Shown here piece by piece: positions 35,865 through 49,300 of a stretch of 64,000 nucleotides of DNA (its first letter is position 1; the number at the start of each line of letters is the position of its first letter). A program made the translations under genes and the position numbers. Below the pieces are notes generated by a model. It made no database searches, was not told the DNA's origin, and was given only the letters and a program-made list of their open reading frames with translations. Source of the DNA: Nepenthes gracilis (taxonomy: Eukaryota > Streptophyta > Magnoliopsida > Caryophyllales > Nepenthaceae); NCBI GenBank assembly GCA_033239525.1, contig BSYO01000004.1:28620037-28684036 (forward strand), read 5' to 3'.

Positions 35865-37289
35865 TAATTCTCTCTCATAAAAATATTTTCTATCAGCCAA
35901 AGAGATGCTCGATCTTACTAAGAACAACAAGACTTACAGAGCTCTACAAGTTGAACATGGTGTATCATTGAGAGGGTGTAGTTTCTCTCCTAATTTAGCT
36001 TGCTCATTCCCTATGCTGAGAACTCATCTAAGGCCAACTCCTCAAGGACCCAGTGAGTCTTCACTCTTGGCAAGGCCGTCAGATTTGCCGTCAGTGATTG
36101 TACGAGAACACAGTCTCCCACCTACACTCTAAGCTTGCTAATACTAAGACGTACTTGTCATCTTCGTACTATTTCGATGTTGTATTAATAATTTCTGAAA
36201 GGTTATTCTCACTAAATCATTGGAAGGGTACATAGTAAAATCCTTTTGAGATTATTTTTATCGCTTGTTCTTTCTTATGACATATTGAAAACAAATTGAT
36301 GACTTCATTTCAACCCCACTTCAAAATATTTGTAAAGGTTTGTGCCAAGCCAAAGTCCAAATATATATAGAATTTATATATATTTCAACCTAGAATTATC
36401 ATTTCCTCAAACCAAGTAATATCCAACTTTCAAAAACCACAATAAGAGAGCCATGCTTCCCTCTTTTTTATATTTTATATTTTATTTTTTTATTTTTAAA
36501 AGTTTTTTGCGACATTCTTTTATTCTTTTATGACAATTTTTTTTCCGTTCTTGTTATCAAAGAAAGCAACTCAGTTGAATAATTGCACCACCCCTTTACT
36601 CTCAAAATTAGTATTTGTCTGCTGTTAAAGCTGGATGGTTAAAAAAATTCTAGTCCACTATACCTTGGTTTTCGGGATTATATATAAAGAGAAATGAAGG
36701 TCTCTCTCAGTATCCCTTTCCCTTTATGCTGCGACGGCAAATTGATTATTATTGACCGTCGCACTTACCTTCACGAAGGAAGAAAGCCTTTTGTGTGCAC
36801 TTTTAATTGAAATGGCTATGATTTTACCGATGGATAATTAGTATTTGTAAAATTTATAAAATATAAAAATTATTGATGGATATTATTATCTCCAACTCAA
36901 AAGGAATGTCTATCAAAAAATCAGCCCGTAACTATGTAATGATCCAATCGGCCAATATAATCCAAAATGGACGAATGAGTTTGTCAACCCAACTGGGACA
37001 ACCCACTTCCAGTGCAGCGTATTCTATAATCGACTAGAATAAACAACCTCCTTCTCTTATTCGGACGGCTCAGTGCACTCGATTATCCGTTAGGAACCAT
37101 CAGCCAAACGGTCTCCTCTTATCCATTCGGACGATTCCATGGGCAATTGGCAAAGAAATCAACCGCCCCTCAATCCTATATATATATTTCCTTCTCAACA
37201 AGATAGAATGCGATAGACAAAGAAAAGAGGATAATCGAGTAACAATTTTAATACGCTTCCTCTCAAGTGCATCTCTCCTTTTTTTTAAG
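35865..37289. other. Spacer between duplicated copies; two promoter-like stretches
   Basis: No gene was recognised. TATA-like motifs occur at about 36680 (TTATATATAAAGAG) and 37180 (CTATATATATATTTCC), each followed by pyrimidine-rich sequence, but no convincing coding exon follows either. Frames at 35905-36132 and 37100-37309 lack family resemblance. An inverted repeat at 36730-36763 is listed separately. Confidence 0.45.
36730..36763. repeat. Short inverted repeat (possible hairpin)
   Basis: TGCGACGG (36730-36737) and CCGTCGCA (36756-36763) are perfect 8-base inverted arms separated by 18 bases of A/T-rich loop. It lies about 45 bases after a TATA-like motif. Function is unknown; it may be chance or part of a leader. 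Confidence 0.5.
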
Positions 37290-38089
37290 ACGCTTTCCAC
37301 CAAACGCATTTCTTTAATAACTTTTCACATAAATATTATCACTATCATTTTGCATCATTATTTTCTCTAAAAAAGAAAGAAGACTAACTAAAGTATTAGA
37401 AGATAAACTAGTGAGTAAATCCGATCAATTATTTAATTATTTGTTTATTGTGTTGTACAGGATCGAGATTTGAAGTATGCGGGGATCGAATCTATTTCAA
37501 ATCAATCGAACCAAGCAAATTGGTTCTTGGCTTCCTAATCTGTATAGTAATCAAGATTTGATGATGTATCAATTATTATGTAAAATTTAAAATTACCATA
37601 ATATTTTATAAATAATAATATAAAATTAAATATTAATAATATACTTGAATCTCTACTTATGTCTTTTTATTCTGGGTCAATGAATATGAGGATATGCCCT
37701 CTCTTCACCATTTTTCTATTTACAATTATAAAAATATATAGAATTTTTGTGCACAAAGGGTGTATAAAATTTTTCTAGGCTTATGTTTGATGAGTTCAAC
37801 AATAAACACTAAGATTCAAATCTAAAAGTTCAAAAAATTATAAATTATTAAATGTTTAAAATACATAGTAGTAAAGTTGTGAAAAGGACCAGATAACTTA
37901 GTGGTCACATTGTCAAGTAGCTAATTCTCCAAGTTGTTGAGCTACAAAGCCACCAGGTGACTCAGTGGCCAAATAGCCGAGTGATTATATTGCTAAGCCA
38001 ATAAAGCACAGAGTTGCCATACTGACTCGGTACCTAACTACCATGATATCAAGTTGTCATGTAAAAATGGCCCATGATAAATAGGAAAA
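37290..38089 (+). repeat. Segmental direct duplication, copy 2 (800 bp)
   Basis: Matches 34939-35864 throughout, including the shared stretches TTGTGCACAAAGGGTGTATA and CAAGTAGCTAATTCTCCAAG. It lacks part of the AT-rich insert of copy 1. It is followed by unrelated sequence up to the LTR-like copy B. Confidence 0.85.
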
Positions 38090-38477
38090 GTCAAACTGGT
38101 CATTCTATCATAGTATCATTCAATCAGTCTAAACTAAAACAACAACATGACCAAAATTGTTAACTAGAGAAATAGAGATCAATACTAGTTGATATGGCAC
38201 ATTAGTCATTATCAGAATGAAGCATTTGAAAGGTTATGCACACGGCAAGACTATTTAAAAAAGATGCACTAAGCCTATAATTTTTTAAATAAACGTTTAG
38301 ATTTCAAAATTAAATATAATTAGGATAATGTATATACTCTTCAAAAGCAATTATAATGATTGTGTAAATATGCAATAACATTGCTGAAGTTACTTATTGA
38401 AATAAAAATAATAATTATTCACTAATTATTCTATTTAATTATCAACCTGAGGATGTTAATAAATCACTCTCAGTGTA
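38090..38477. other. Intergenic DNA, nothing recognised
   Basis: A short AT-rich spacer between the duplication and LTR-like copy B. No open frames or repeats were seen. Confidence 0.5.
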
Positions 38478-40904
38478 TGTGAGGACCCGAGTTCGAATCC
38501 CCAAATCCGACCCGAACCACCTAAGTAAAAGTCTCGAATCATCAATTACACATCATCAAACAACTTAAATGAACTCGAATCAATTCCATCACTATCATCT
38601 AAACGCCATCAATAGTCATCATAAATGTATCATTAAATAAATACCGTAATAATAATAAATAACTTCAATAAATAAAATCGATTTCTAAAATATCAATCAT
38701 CATAAAGAAAATCTAATTAAAAATGAACAGTAACTGAACCACGAAAGTCTTAAGTCTCTATCATGAAAGTCTCAATCTTTGATATCACTTCTATCTGGAG
38801 TATACACACGCGATCTCTTCTATTCTATTGTCAACATGTCTGCTCTGGAGTCAATAAAATATATGAGTGAATCAAATACCCAACAAGTAAAAATAATCAA
38901 TAATAGATGAGTATAATAAAATATCTCGAATAATAAAATAATAAATAAAATTAATAATAACAAGTGATGTACCAACTACTATTTAAGATTTAACAAGTTG
39001 GGTTTACAACCCCCAAGCCATATGAACAACTTGATATCAAGAAGCAATATGGATTCCATTGAATCCGAACATTAGCTCAATATAAAGTCACAACTGTATG
39101 AATAATCAAAAATCTCAATGGACCTTATTCTACCATAGTGAATCAAAGATCGCGTATTTATACCCCCAACGGCTGGGTAAGTGTAACGAGATTATCTATA
39201 GTATCCAACTATCCCTACGATCCTCTCAGAAGCTATACCCGTAATATGCCAATACCATCCATGTACCGATTGCTAAATGATATCCCAAATATCATTCTCT
39301 ACGATGGTTACTAGATTATAAGCATCCCTCATCAATATCAACGACCTTAACCTCCGGAATAGAATCGATATTGGAAAAGTATAGATTACTCTATGGTCCC
39401 ACAAATTCTCATATGCCCGGTTACCGTAGAGTTTTCATACACTCTCCTTTACTTATTTATAGAGTACCAATAAAATATACAAACGCCAACAAAGTTAATG
39501 CAAAGAATAATCCATTGAATTTCATCGATGAGTTACAGAAATAATCACATAACCAACTGTTAGTATTTCAAGCATACCAACACACATGCATAATTTCATA
39601 TAAAGGTATTCTACCATCAATACATGTCAACATACATATAATTATATACTATCCAATATATAATTATACATACTTCCTAAATATATCAAAGCATAATTAT
39701 ATATACAATTACACACACACACACACATATATATACACTCACGCACATACCCACATACACGCCCTGGACGGACACACAGCAGCACACACTGCTCACCCTC
39801 ACGCACGCACATAGCACACATTTTGCCGGCCACACCCACACACACACACACACACACACCAGCTGCGGTGCACGGCAGTAGCACCACCTTCTCACTGCCC
39901 GTTCACCATCGGTGACGGCAACAGCGTCACCTCCACACCGCCTTCTCACAACCCAGCGCACTACACCCACTCCAAACCTCGCATACTCACGCCACGATGT
40001 ACCCACATGACTCAAAATAGGGAGCACCAACACTCGCAGCAGCCCACAAAGCTACATCTATAAATAAATGTATAAATACATACACAAATTGTCACATATG
40101 CATCCACATATATGTATATTCATAAACTGATTCCGAATCCCTTACTCCGAGCGCCAATTGCCAGAAACCCAAGGATGCCTTATTTTTCCCCAATTGCTCA
40201 CTTTGTCACCAGATTTGGATCGAGTGTCACAAAATCATGAAAACACATAATCAACATCCGAGAATGGAAAGAGAAGGGGTTTACTTGCAAAATGACGGGT
40301 CTTAACTTACATTACTATCATTGGGTCACTGGACTCGGCTGAAAAATGGGAACAGAGTACGGTGCTCTGTTTCCCACGGTTGTGCCAAATCCCCCAAAAT
40401 TAGGAGGTTATAACATGTAAATTTGATACTTGTTGTTTTATTAGGCAATTTACGCAACCCCATTTTATCATTTAGCCCTCAAAAGTCGGTTGTCCTCTCG
40501 GCAAAGCCGTGGATTTGCATTCGGACCCCTAACTCTGTAACCCTCGATTTCACCAGTTTCCCAACAAATCAGGATATTAAATCAAAGATTCGATATTAAC
40601 AAGAATGAAAGAAGAGTTTATTTTGCAATGTGAAAATTTTACTTGCCTCAATTTCGTGATCGGCGGCGACGGCTTCCTTCGACTTCGTGCGTTCTCCTTC
40701 TCCCCATTCCTCCTCCTTCCTAACCCTAATGCCGCCTTAAATAAGGAGGAGAAGCCAGTTAGGGTTTGCCCAGAGTTTCCATATGGGCATCGATCTCCTT
40801 CCTCCCCCATTGCCTTCCTTCTTTCTCTTTTTTCATTCTTTTCTTCTCCTTTCCTTTCCTTTTCTTCTTTTTCCTTCTTATTTCCTTTCCTACATTCGAT
40901 TCTA

Positions 40905-40939
<35 letters not shown>

Positions 40940-41453
40940 GATATATTTTATTATTTATTATTATTTATTTATAATTTATTATTATATTATTATTATGACT
41001 CACTATTATTAATATTTATTATTATTTGTATTTATTAATATTATATTATTATATATATTTATATATTTATCTAAAATATTAATTATCTTATTGTCCTTAT
41101 AATAATATTTAAACTTTTAATTATAATTTTTTTAAAAAAAATATTTTATCTTTTTTTTAAATTTAATTATATTTTCAACCATTTAAATTTTGATATATTA
41201 AGGTTCATCTAATATTAATTCAATTAGAATGGTTTATAATTAATTTAATTTAACTTACTAATTAATCTAAATTTAAGTTAATAACCCAAATATTTAACTC
41301 AATTTATCGATCCAAGACTTATAAACCTATTAGGCTTAAAAATCAGTCCAATTATAAGATTTTAAATTTAAAAATAATTAAGAATGATTGTAGATACTAA
41401 TTTATCAATATTATTTTCTTAAAATAATAATAATAAATATTTGGGATATTACA
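38478..41453 (-). mobile_element. LTR-like repeat, copy B (about 3.0 kb), no coding capacity
   Basis: On the minus strand the element begins TGTAATATCCCAAATATTTA at 41453 and ends GAACTCGGGTCCTCACA at 38478. It is colinear with copy A (+ strand, 21854-24787): (AAT)n, GA-rich tract, TTATTTAAGGCGGC with AGGGTTAGG, TTGAGGCAAGTAAAA (about 40643), a CA/TG-rich zone and the conserved terminal block. TGT...ACA ends and lack of gag/pol indicate a solo LTR or large non-autonomous element. The flanks GTGTA and ATATA do not form a clear duplication. Confidence 0.7.
40905..41000 (+). repeat. (ATT)n microsatellite
   Basis: An interrupted ATT/ATTATTT tract lies inside LTR-like copy B and is complementary to the (AAT)n of copy A. 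Confidence 0.85.
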
Positions 41454-43300
41454 ATATAAGACAAGATCTCAATAAATAAAAACTTTTTAACCCAAAAATG
41501 GTATCGAGCGCTTCTACAATTTAAGTACCTAAAGAGTATTTGACTTTTCAAAGTATTCACATTTGGTTAGGGAACTCCAAAGATATATATTCTAATATAA
41601 GTTCTGCTATACTCAAATTTGCACATAAAAGGTTTTGAACATGTATTTTAAAAAACATTATTCCTTCCCTTTAGTAATCTCAAAACTCAGCATTGTCCTC
41701 TAGAAATTTGGTTTCTCTCTAATTTATATGTTATGATATTAACTTTAACGTCAAAAAGTAAACTGAAAAGTTATTTTAATATTTTTAAATTTTTATTTTA
41801 ATTTGTGATATGCATGATTTAAATTAAAAAATTTAAGAATCTAATTAATTAAATTTATATTTTTATTTTATTTTAAATTGATTAAATTGTGTTGCTTAAT
41901 TATCGTAGAGTTTATACAATAATCTCTTAGACGTGATATCAAAACATTACAAATTTATATTTCATATTTTCTCATCTATAGAATAAGAAAAAACTCTATC
42001 AATAAATGAAATCAAGATTGAATTATTGAATATATCAAAAGATTCAATCTCGGTAACCAATATACTATAATTGTGTCTTACAACATTAAAATGGTCATCA
42101 TCCACAAATTAATTCAAGTTGGTCTCATATCCTTAAATTGTTTCTACGTTTATGATCTTTTCATAAAATGTCTAGTGACACCAACTTTAACATGGTCTCA
42201 TATTGTCCCATTCTTTCTGTGTTTGCATATTAGTGTCTGAGCATGGTGTTATATGATACATTCAAAATAGACTTGTCCATGTACATTTACCAGATTGATT
42301 TTTCTATTAGAAGTTATATTAGGCATTGAGTTACAGCCCAAGATGGGTCCTTTTCTATTTAAAGATGATTTCCCAAAATCCCAATTCTAATAAAATCTGA
42401 TCGTGTATATGTGTATATTTTGTTGTTACGTAAAGAACTTATATCAAATTTTGCAGTATGAATGCGATGTATCACACTTTCAGTACAACCCTAATTTTGA
42501 TTTTTCATTTTTTTTGGGGTGGGGAAGGGGGGCCACTCTGTGCTCCTCGCGCAGAGCCCACAGATTTCACGTTCGTCTATGGGGTACGACGTCGAGCTCT
42601 TGGCCTTTCGCTCTTCCCACCCTCTGTGCAGTCACTGCCTTCTGCTGCCCTGCAACTCCACAATCGCAATCAAATGCATACAGACATGGTGAAGACAAAA
42701 ATAGATGGATACTGTAGCACTAATTTCAAACCCTTTATTAATAATAATGACTCAAAAATTCAATGTACTACTTCTGATTGACGGTGCTTTTGTCCTTCCC
42801 ACCCACTCATCGGCCTCTTCCGTTCATCGTTCTCATCCTCTGTTTTTTCACCGCTTCTCTGTCTCTCTCCTCCCACTCCCGCCATCATCTATCACTTTTC
42901 ATGCAGATGGGAAGAAGCCAATCTCTCTAACTCTCTCTCTCTGCTTCAGGATTCAATTTTTAAATGATTCTTTCCCCGTAATCGCCGAATCTGCCATTTA
43001 AAAGCCTAATTTAATTACCCCCTTCCTAATGTTTTTTTTTTTAGCTCCGTGTTGTAATTGTATTTTGTCAGAAGACCCTCATAACTCCAATTTTTCTGAA
43101 ACTATAAAACTTGCCCATTTACTGTGCATTTCCCCCTGGTAAAATTTGATCGAAGTTATTCGTACTGATATTTATATTACCAGTTGTCCTTTTCTTCTTA
43201 TTTTTTCCCCCTGACATCTTGTAGGAGTTTGTATGGGGCCGTGGACAATTTGGGGGGTTATTTTTGGCTTTGATTGTTTTCGGCGAAAGTGGGTGTCTTA
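41454..43300 (+). promoter_or_regulatory. Intergenic region, then promoter and 5' leader of the G-gamma gene
   Basis: Up to about 42480 the sequence is AT-rich without genes. From about 42520 composition changes and a CT-rich stretch appears (42830-42960, CTCTCTAACTCTCTCTCTCT), typical of a plant 5' leader. Whether the leader is spliced cannot be told. Short frames in 42400-43000 lack family resemblance. Confidence 0.35.
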
Positions 43301-46300
43301 ATGGCTGGTGGTGAGTCGGGTATGACGTCTTCTGCGCCGTCGTTGCCGCCGCCTTGTCCAAGGTCCCCGCCACCGTATCCTGATTTGTATGGAAAGCGGA
43401 GGGACCTGGCTAAGCTTCAAATGCTTGAGAGAGAGAGGAGCTTTCTTGAGGTTAGCTTCTTCATGTTCTGTTTTTTCGTTTTCTTATAAGCGCTTTGTGT
43501 TGTGCTTTTTTTTTTTTGGGTGCGTATCATTTATTTGGTATTGTTTCTGTAACTGTTGTCTCCGACATTTCGCCCTCCTGAATAATTTTGAAAGATTATA
43601 AAGGAATGAATGCAGAAAAGAATTTGGGTAAAGCAAATTGTACTGCTTGGTTTGGTTTGCGAAGAAGAACGTTGGAGGAAAATTATCAACCAACTTCAAA
43701 CTGAAACCCTTAACCAACAGTGGTGCCTCAAAATTTGGTGGGAAATGTCTGTTTGGGTAAAATTATTACAGACATTTATGAACTGTTTTGACTGTAATTC
43801 TTAGCAGATAATCCCAAGTCAGTATACTAGGACATCCCTATAAGGGACGACTGCGAGGATTTTTCGCAACTCAATCATTTACGATGAAACATCAAAGACT
43901 GGACATTTTCAAACGTTTTCTATAACTCACTGGGGCCCATACTCTTGCAACTTTGAGAAAGATGGAATATGGTTTTTGAGAAAAATGGTTGAAAAATTGA
44001 CAGATAAGTCATCTTATTGCCACAATACAAAACTATTTCAGCCGAATTTCGGATCAATTTAGCCCCACCTAAGAACCTAGCAGAAAACTTACAAGTAAAA
44101 CAAACAACACATTCATAAAACATGAGTGATTTTTCACATGGAAGCCATTCCAAAATAAAAAAAAAGAAATCACAAGAATTTCACGTCCAAGGAAACAGTG
44201 CTTTACTATAGATAGTCATGGTTATAAAATGTCTAGTTCTACTAAATTGGTATACAGCCTAACAATAACGATGTCTTACATACCATACACAAGTGGAAAG
44301 CTCTAGATTGGTACAAAGAGAGCAAAACAGAAAACTAAAGTGTTATAAATTTTCTATACTAGATCTAGAAGAGCATAACAAAGACTAATTAAAAGCGGAA
44401 CTCAAACCGTTGTTCGAGCAATGCCCCAAATTTTCCTCCTCTCCCTTCTTCCTTTTTCTCCCGTGTATTGCTCTCTTTCCTGTATTATTAAGTGAGAAAA
44501 ATTGGTGTAGCACTCGAGCGCCAGTCTATTATCAAGCTACTACCAGTCTAGTGTACCTCACAGGCCTTGTCACACCCATATTTTGCCAATATTCCACCCA
44601 AGCAGGAATCACGCGCTAAATTCATTGAAAACCAATTGTATATTTACATATATACTTCAGTACGGGTCATGGGAATCAGGCAGAGGAACCCACCCAACAA
44701 TTTCATTGTGCCAGATTGCATCATTTTTCTCCTTGGTTTGCACTCTCTTGGATTCCGGGAAACTGTGACTTCTGGTTGTTGAAATTTTGTACATGTACGG
44801 GCATAATGGGTTTTGTTCAGTTTGATGCATTTTTGAGGTGGTTGGCAGAATATTTTTATTTCTGGGGTGATTTTCTCGAGTGTAAATGTAATTCCTTTGA
44901 ACTCCAACTTTTGTAATTATGCTTTTAAGTTAGTATGTAGGTTTTTGCTTAAGCAACATTTCCACATTGTATAATAAAATTCATGGTTCTCCTTAAGCTT
45001 TTAGGATTACTGATTTACTGTCCCGAGAATTTTAAACCTGCAATTGATGGTAAACGGTGATTGTTCTCAGCTTCTGTAGATTGCAAGTAGATTGAAACTT
45101 GAAGGATTTCTGACTCCTTACAATACCATTAAAGAAAACTATTGTGTTCCATGAACTCGGGTTGTTCTATGGATTAGAGGGCCGCGAATCGGATCTTCAG
45201 ATTAGGTCGATCTGATGTAGATTCGGTTTTTATAGTCTCAAACTTGAATCCTACGCAATACAACTAAAAATAAGGGGTTAGAGGACGATAAGAATTGCTC
45301 CCATCGTGTATCCTTTGACAGTCAAGTCAGATAATTTTCCAAGAGAATAGAAAGATACAATGAGGATACGTAGATGCATGTAGTGGTAGATTGAGCGTTC
45401 AGGTGCGCCCAGAAGAAGGGTGGCTTGAAGATGCGCCTAGCTAAGTGGGGACTTAGAGGTATGGAAGGTAGGGCCTCTGGATGAAAGAAGAGACTCCTAA
45501 AAAGAGGATAAATCTCTTAGGATTGAGGGTTGGATTCCTTTGATAGAGGGTTGGCATTTTCTCCGTTTTCGATCCATGTTCTGAAGCCTCCTTTCTTTGC
45601 TGGGTGGAAGGCTTCCTAGAAGGACTGGTGGCTACGGTCTTCCCTCTGGATCCTCCTCCCTCTTCCATTGGGATCGAAGGTTATTTTATAGAGTAGGCGG
45701 TGGTTTTAACTTCTTGTTTGGTGACAATTGCCTATTGAACTACCTCTGTGGATAAGGACGCACCGGTTGGTTATGGTAAGTTGCTTTAATGTGTAAGAAG
45801 TGGGCGGTTGTGCTGTACAACGGTTATTTTATAGAGATTTGTCCAGCTTGTTATGGTTATTGTCATGGTTGCGTATGGCACATGGGCTCGCTGGCTGGGA
45901 AATTGCTGAAGTTGGCGGGGTCTTCTTTAGGCTGCCGATGGAAAGCCCGCTGGGTGTTTTCTGGGCTTCGAATTATGTTGAATTTTATTGGGCCTTTACT
46001 TCATTTGTGGGCCTTTTTTGTGGATTGGGTTTATCGAATCCATCACTAGCCCCCCATGCTGAGTAGTTCGAAATTTTCAACCCCCGACATGCTTCTGATG
46101 GGATACTGCCTGTAGGTCTGGCACTTACCATCTTTGAGAAATAGTGCACCAAGTTGTCATAGTTGATTTCTAGTGGGCTATGCTGGAATTGGTAATATCC
46201 GCGATCTCTCTATTCTTGTGATGGGAGGTTGCGGCCATGAGGAGAAGAGGTTGCTGTCTAAGCCTCGCGGCTACAATTGTCACGCTTTGGCAAATGCGCC

Positions 46301-49300
46301 TTGATTGGTCGCACTCGCCCCTACTAGGAGGAGGTCATGGCATTGAAAATGGGTGGTTATCGGCTACACCTTGAGGCTATCGTCGCTGGGCTTTTACTAG
46401 CTTTGGCAATCGTCCGCATGTATCCGTTGGTACTCAGTTCTATTAAAAGACATCGTGGCTTTCATGCGTCTGGTCCTAGTCCGTTGACCATTGTTGATTG
46501 ACGGTGCTGTCTTTTCAAGAGGGAGTTGTCACACACATGTTGAAAAGCCCCCTAAGGTTTTAAGTTCAACAACGCATGGGCCGCTCGGTGACGGGACTGA
46601 GGTTCAAATCCGACCTCATATGGGCTGCTTGGTACGAGACTGAGGTTTAAATTCGACCGTCTCTAGGCCACTCGGTTTGGGACCGAGGTTTGGTGACAGG
46701 TGAATGGAAATTCACCCAACTTAGAGGCAATCTAGACCGCTCAAAGATATGCGATGATATGCAAGTATTCGTATGAGCAGATAAAATGATTATACTATTA
46801 ATTAAACATAATTAAAGTAAGCAGTATGATGCATGCAAAACTCACCTGGATTCGGCTTGGAATCGTTGTTGGTGTTCAAGGTAGACGGCGTGCTGTGTTC
46901 TTGGAGCGGTGTGGACCATATCGCTCTTGACTTTCATCAGTGCTTGATGACTCAATTGATTTTTTGGCCACTGTCAAGCCTTGTCACTTGTGGCCACTCA
47001 GGCTACTAAAATTATCAGTCCACCGGCTTTTCTGCAAATGCTAGGCCGCCTCAATTACGTGGGAATTATAGGGCAGAGCCCCTGGCAGAACATCTTAGGA
47101 CAGGCACATATGGTAGTAGGGAGGAGAACAAATCGAAGCAGTTGAAACTGCTAGAAGACTGTCAATAGAGGCTGTTGAGCCCGAGGTTATAGTTATAAAG
47201 GATCCTTCGTCCGAGGTTCTTGTGTTTGAAGACAAAGGAGTCTTTAAGGCTGATGAAGTTCAATATGCTGAAGGTATTCCGTCCGGGGACATTAAGCCCG
47301 AGGATATAAATCTTGTTCTGACCAAAACTCCTATGGAAACGGCTGAGGTGCCAGATGAGGCTGTGACCGAGTTCAGTGAACAGGTTTTGTCCGAGGACTT
47401 GGTGGTAATGATTGAACATGAGCCCTCAGCGTTCAAGGATAGAGAACAGATTATGTATAAGGACTTGTAGAAATGACTGATACTCAAACTGATGTTGAGC
47501 CCCCATACTAGAAGATTTATATTTTAAACTTCTGGTATATTTAAACAAAAGGGATGTTTATATTTCGTCGGTCACCAAACGATACGCAGTCATGAGTATT
47601 TAATGCAAGGCTTCTTGAGACTTGCGCTTCACGTGTGGCACGACAGGCTTGGCCAAATTTGTATGGGTGCAATATTGAGGGGAAGTGTGTGGCGATATGG
47701 CCTGATGACAAAATATCCGCCGAAGTGAAAATAATTGGCTGAAGTGACACTTGGCCAGAGTCAACAAAATGACGGAGTGGAAATAATTGCCAGAGTGGAA
47801 CACTTGGCTAGAGTGAAGATAATTGTCGGAGAGGAAATAATTACCGGAATGGAACACTTGGCCGGAGTGAAGATAATTGCTGGAGTGGAAATAATTGTCA
47901 AAGTGGTGAAATTGCCTTATTAACCAAACTGGCAAAATAGATATTGGATGCAAGAGTGGTTATGCTTCTGGTGCTAGGTTGCTATTCAGCCGGAGAGCAT
48001 TTTAGGTACCGAAGTGAAAATCAACCGGAGTACCTTTTGGGCGCTGGAGCGGAAATCAACTGGAGTGAGCTATTGGTTTGGATGCTAGTTATCAAACCGG
48101 CAAAATACACTTTGAATGCCGGGGTGGTTGCTTCTGGTGCTGGTTATCCAAACTAGCAGAATACACTTAGAATGTCGACTTGGTCGCTTCTAGTGTTGGT
48201 TTGGATGCTGTTTATCCAAACCGGCACAATACACATTGAATGCTGGAATGGTTCAATATGGGTGGACCGGATATGGGTGCTGGCGATTTGGATCTTGCTC
48301 GCCGGAATGGACCTCGACTGGCTTACTGAGAAACAGGGCGCCAGAGTGGACTGCTGCCAACTGTGTGAGAGAGGAAGGGCCGGAGTGGATTGCAGCTGGC
48401 TACGTGAGAGAGGAAGCACCGGAGTGGATTTAGAGAGCCGGAATGGGTTTGAGGAGCCGGAGAAAGAGGTGATGATGAACACTGGTGGAGGGTTGTCCCA
48501 GCGTGGGCACCATTGCCGATCACGGTGACGGCCACCTGACAACGGGAATGGCAGCGACGGCAGCTCACGTGAGCGCCGTTGGTGCCATCTTCCTCTCTCC
48601 ACTGCATCAAATTACACAATCCACCAAAATCTCGCCAGATCACCTCAAAATCGCCACATGCAAGCACAATACCGGCATCCTCAAATAGAAAAGAAGGATT
48701 TACTTGTCTCAATTTATTGATTTTACTCCGGTGATGGCGGCGGTAGCGGCGGTGGCTCCTCACGGCTCATGATCTCCTTCCTTTCTTCACATCGCGGCAC
48801 AAATCAAAGGGGAAAAAATGGAGAGGGCTTTGCCGGTGTCAGATTTGGGTGGCGTTGTCTTCTCCGGCGACTGTGGTGGCTGCCGCTGCTCACGCTGCCC
48901 TCTCTCTCACTGTTTTCTTTTTCCTTCTTTCTTTCCTCCGGTTTTGCCTCTTTGCTCTGCCTAGCGTCCTTTTCTTTTCTCTCTCTCTTTTTATATGCTA
49001 GAGGCCACCTTAGTCAAACTAGCTGCGGGCCAAATCGGTTATTTGCACGCTTTTTGTTTTTAAAGGCCAAGCAGCTGTGACCAGTTTGATTAGTCAAACC
49101 GGCTGTCAAATTGCGCGTCTGCTAACTTAACTCGTCCAAATTGATTTTTGGCAGTTTTTGATTCATGGTGATCCTTTTTGGGTGCCAGGTTTTATGGCTA
49201 TTTGTTGGCTTAATGTTACAGGAGGCTTCCTCCTATTTTGTAAGTCGGCGGTCATCGAGGAGTTTGTCCTTCCGAGCTTTCATCCTTCAATCTAGGACCT

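Noticed and set aside
46600..46640. tRNA gene suggested by GGTTCAAATCC
   Set aside because: No acceptor stem or anticodon arm could be drawn around it; it repeats three times within a degenerate tandem array.
47222..47470. Functional small acidic protein gene
   Set aside because: It lies in the core of an LTR element, has no clear start context and matches no known family; kept only as a low-confidence remnant.
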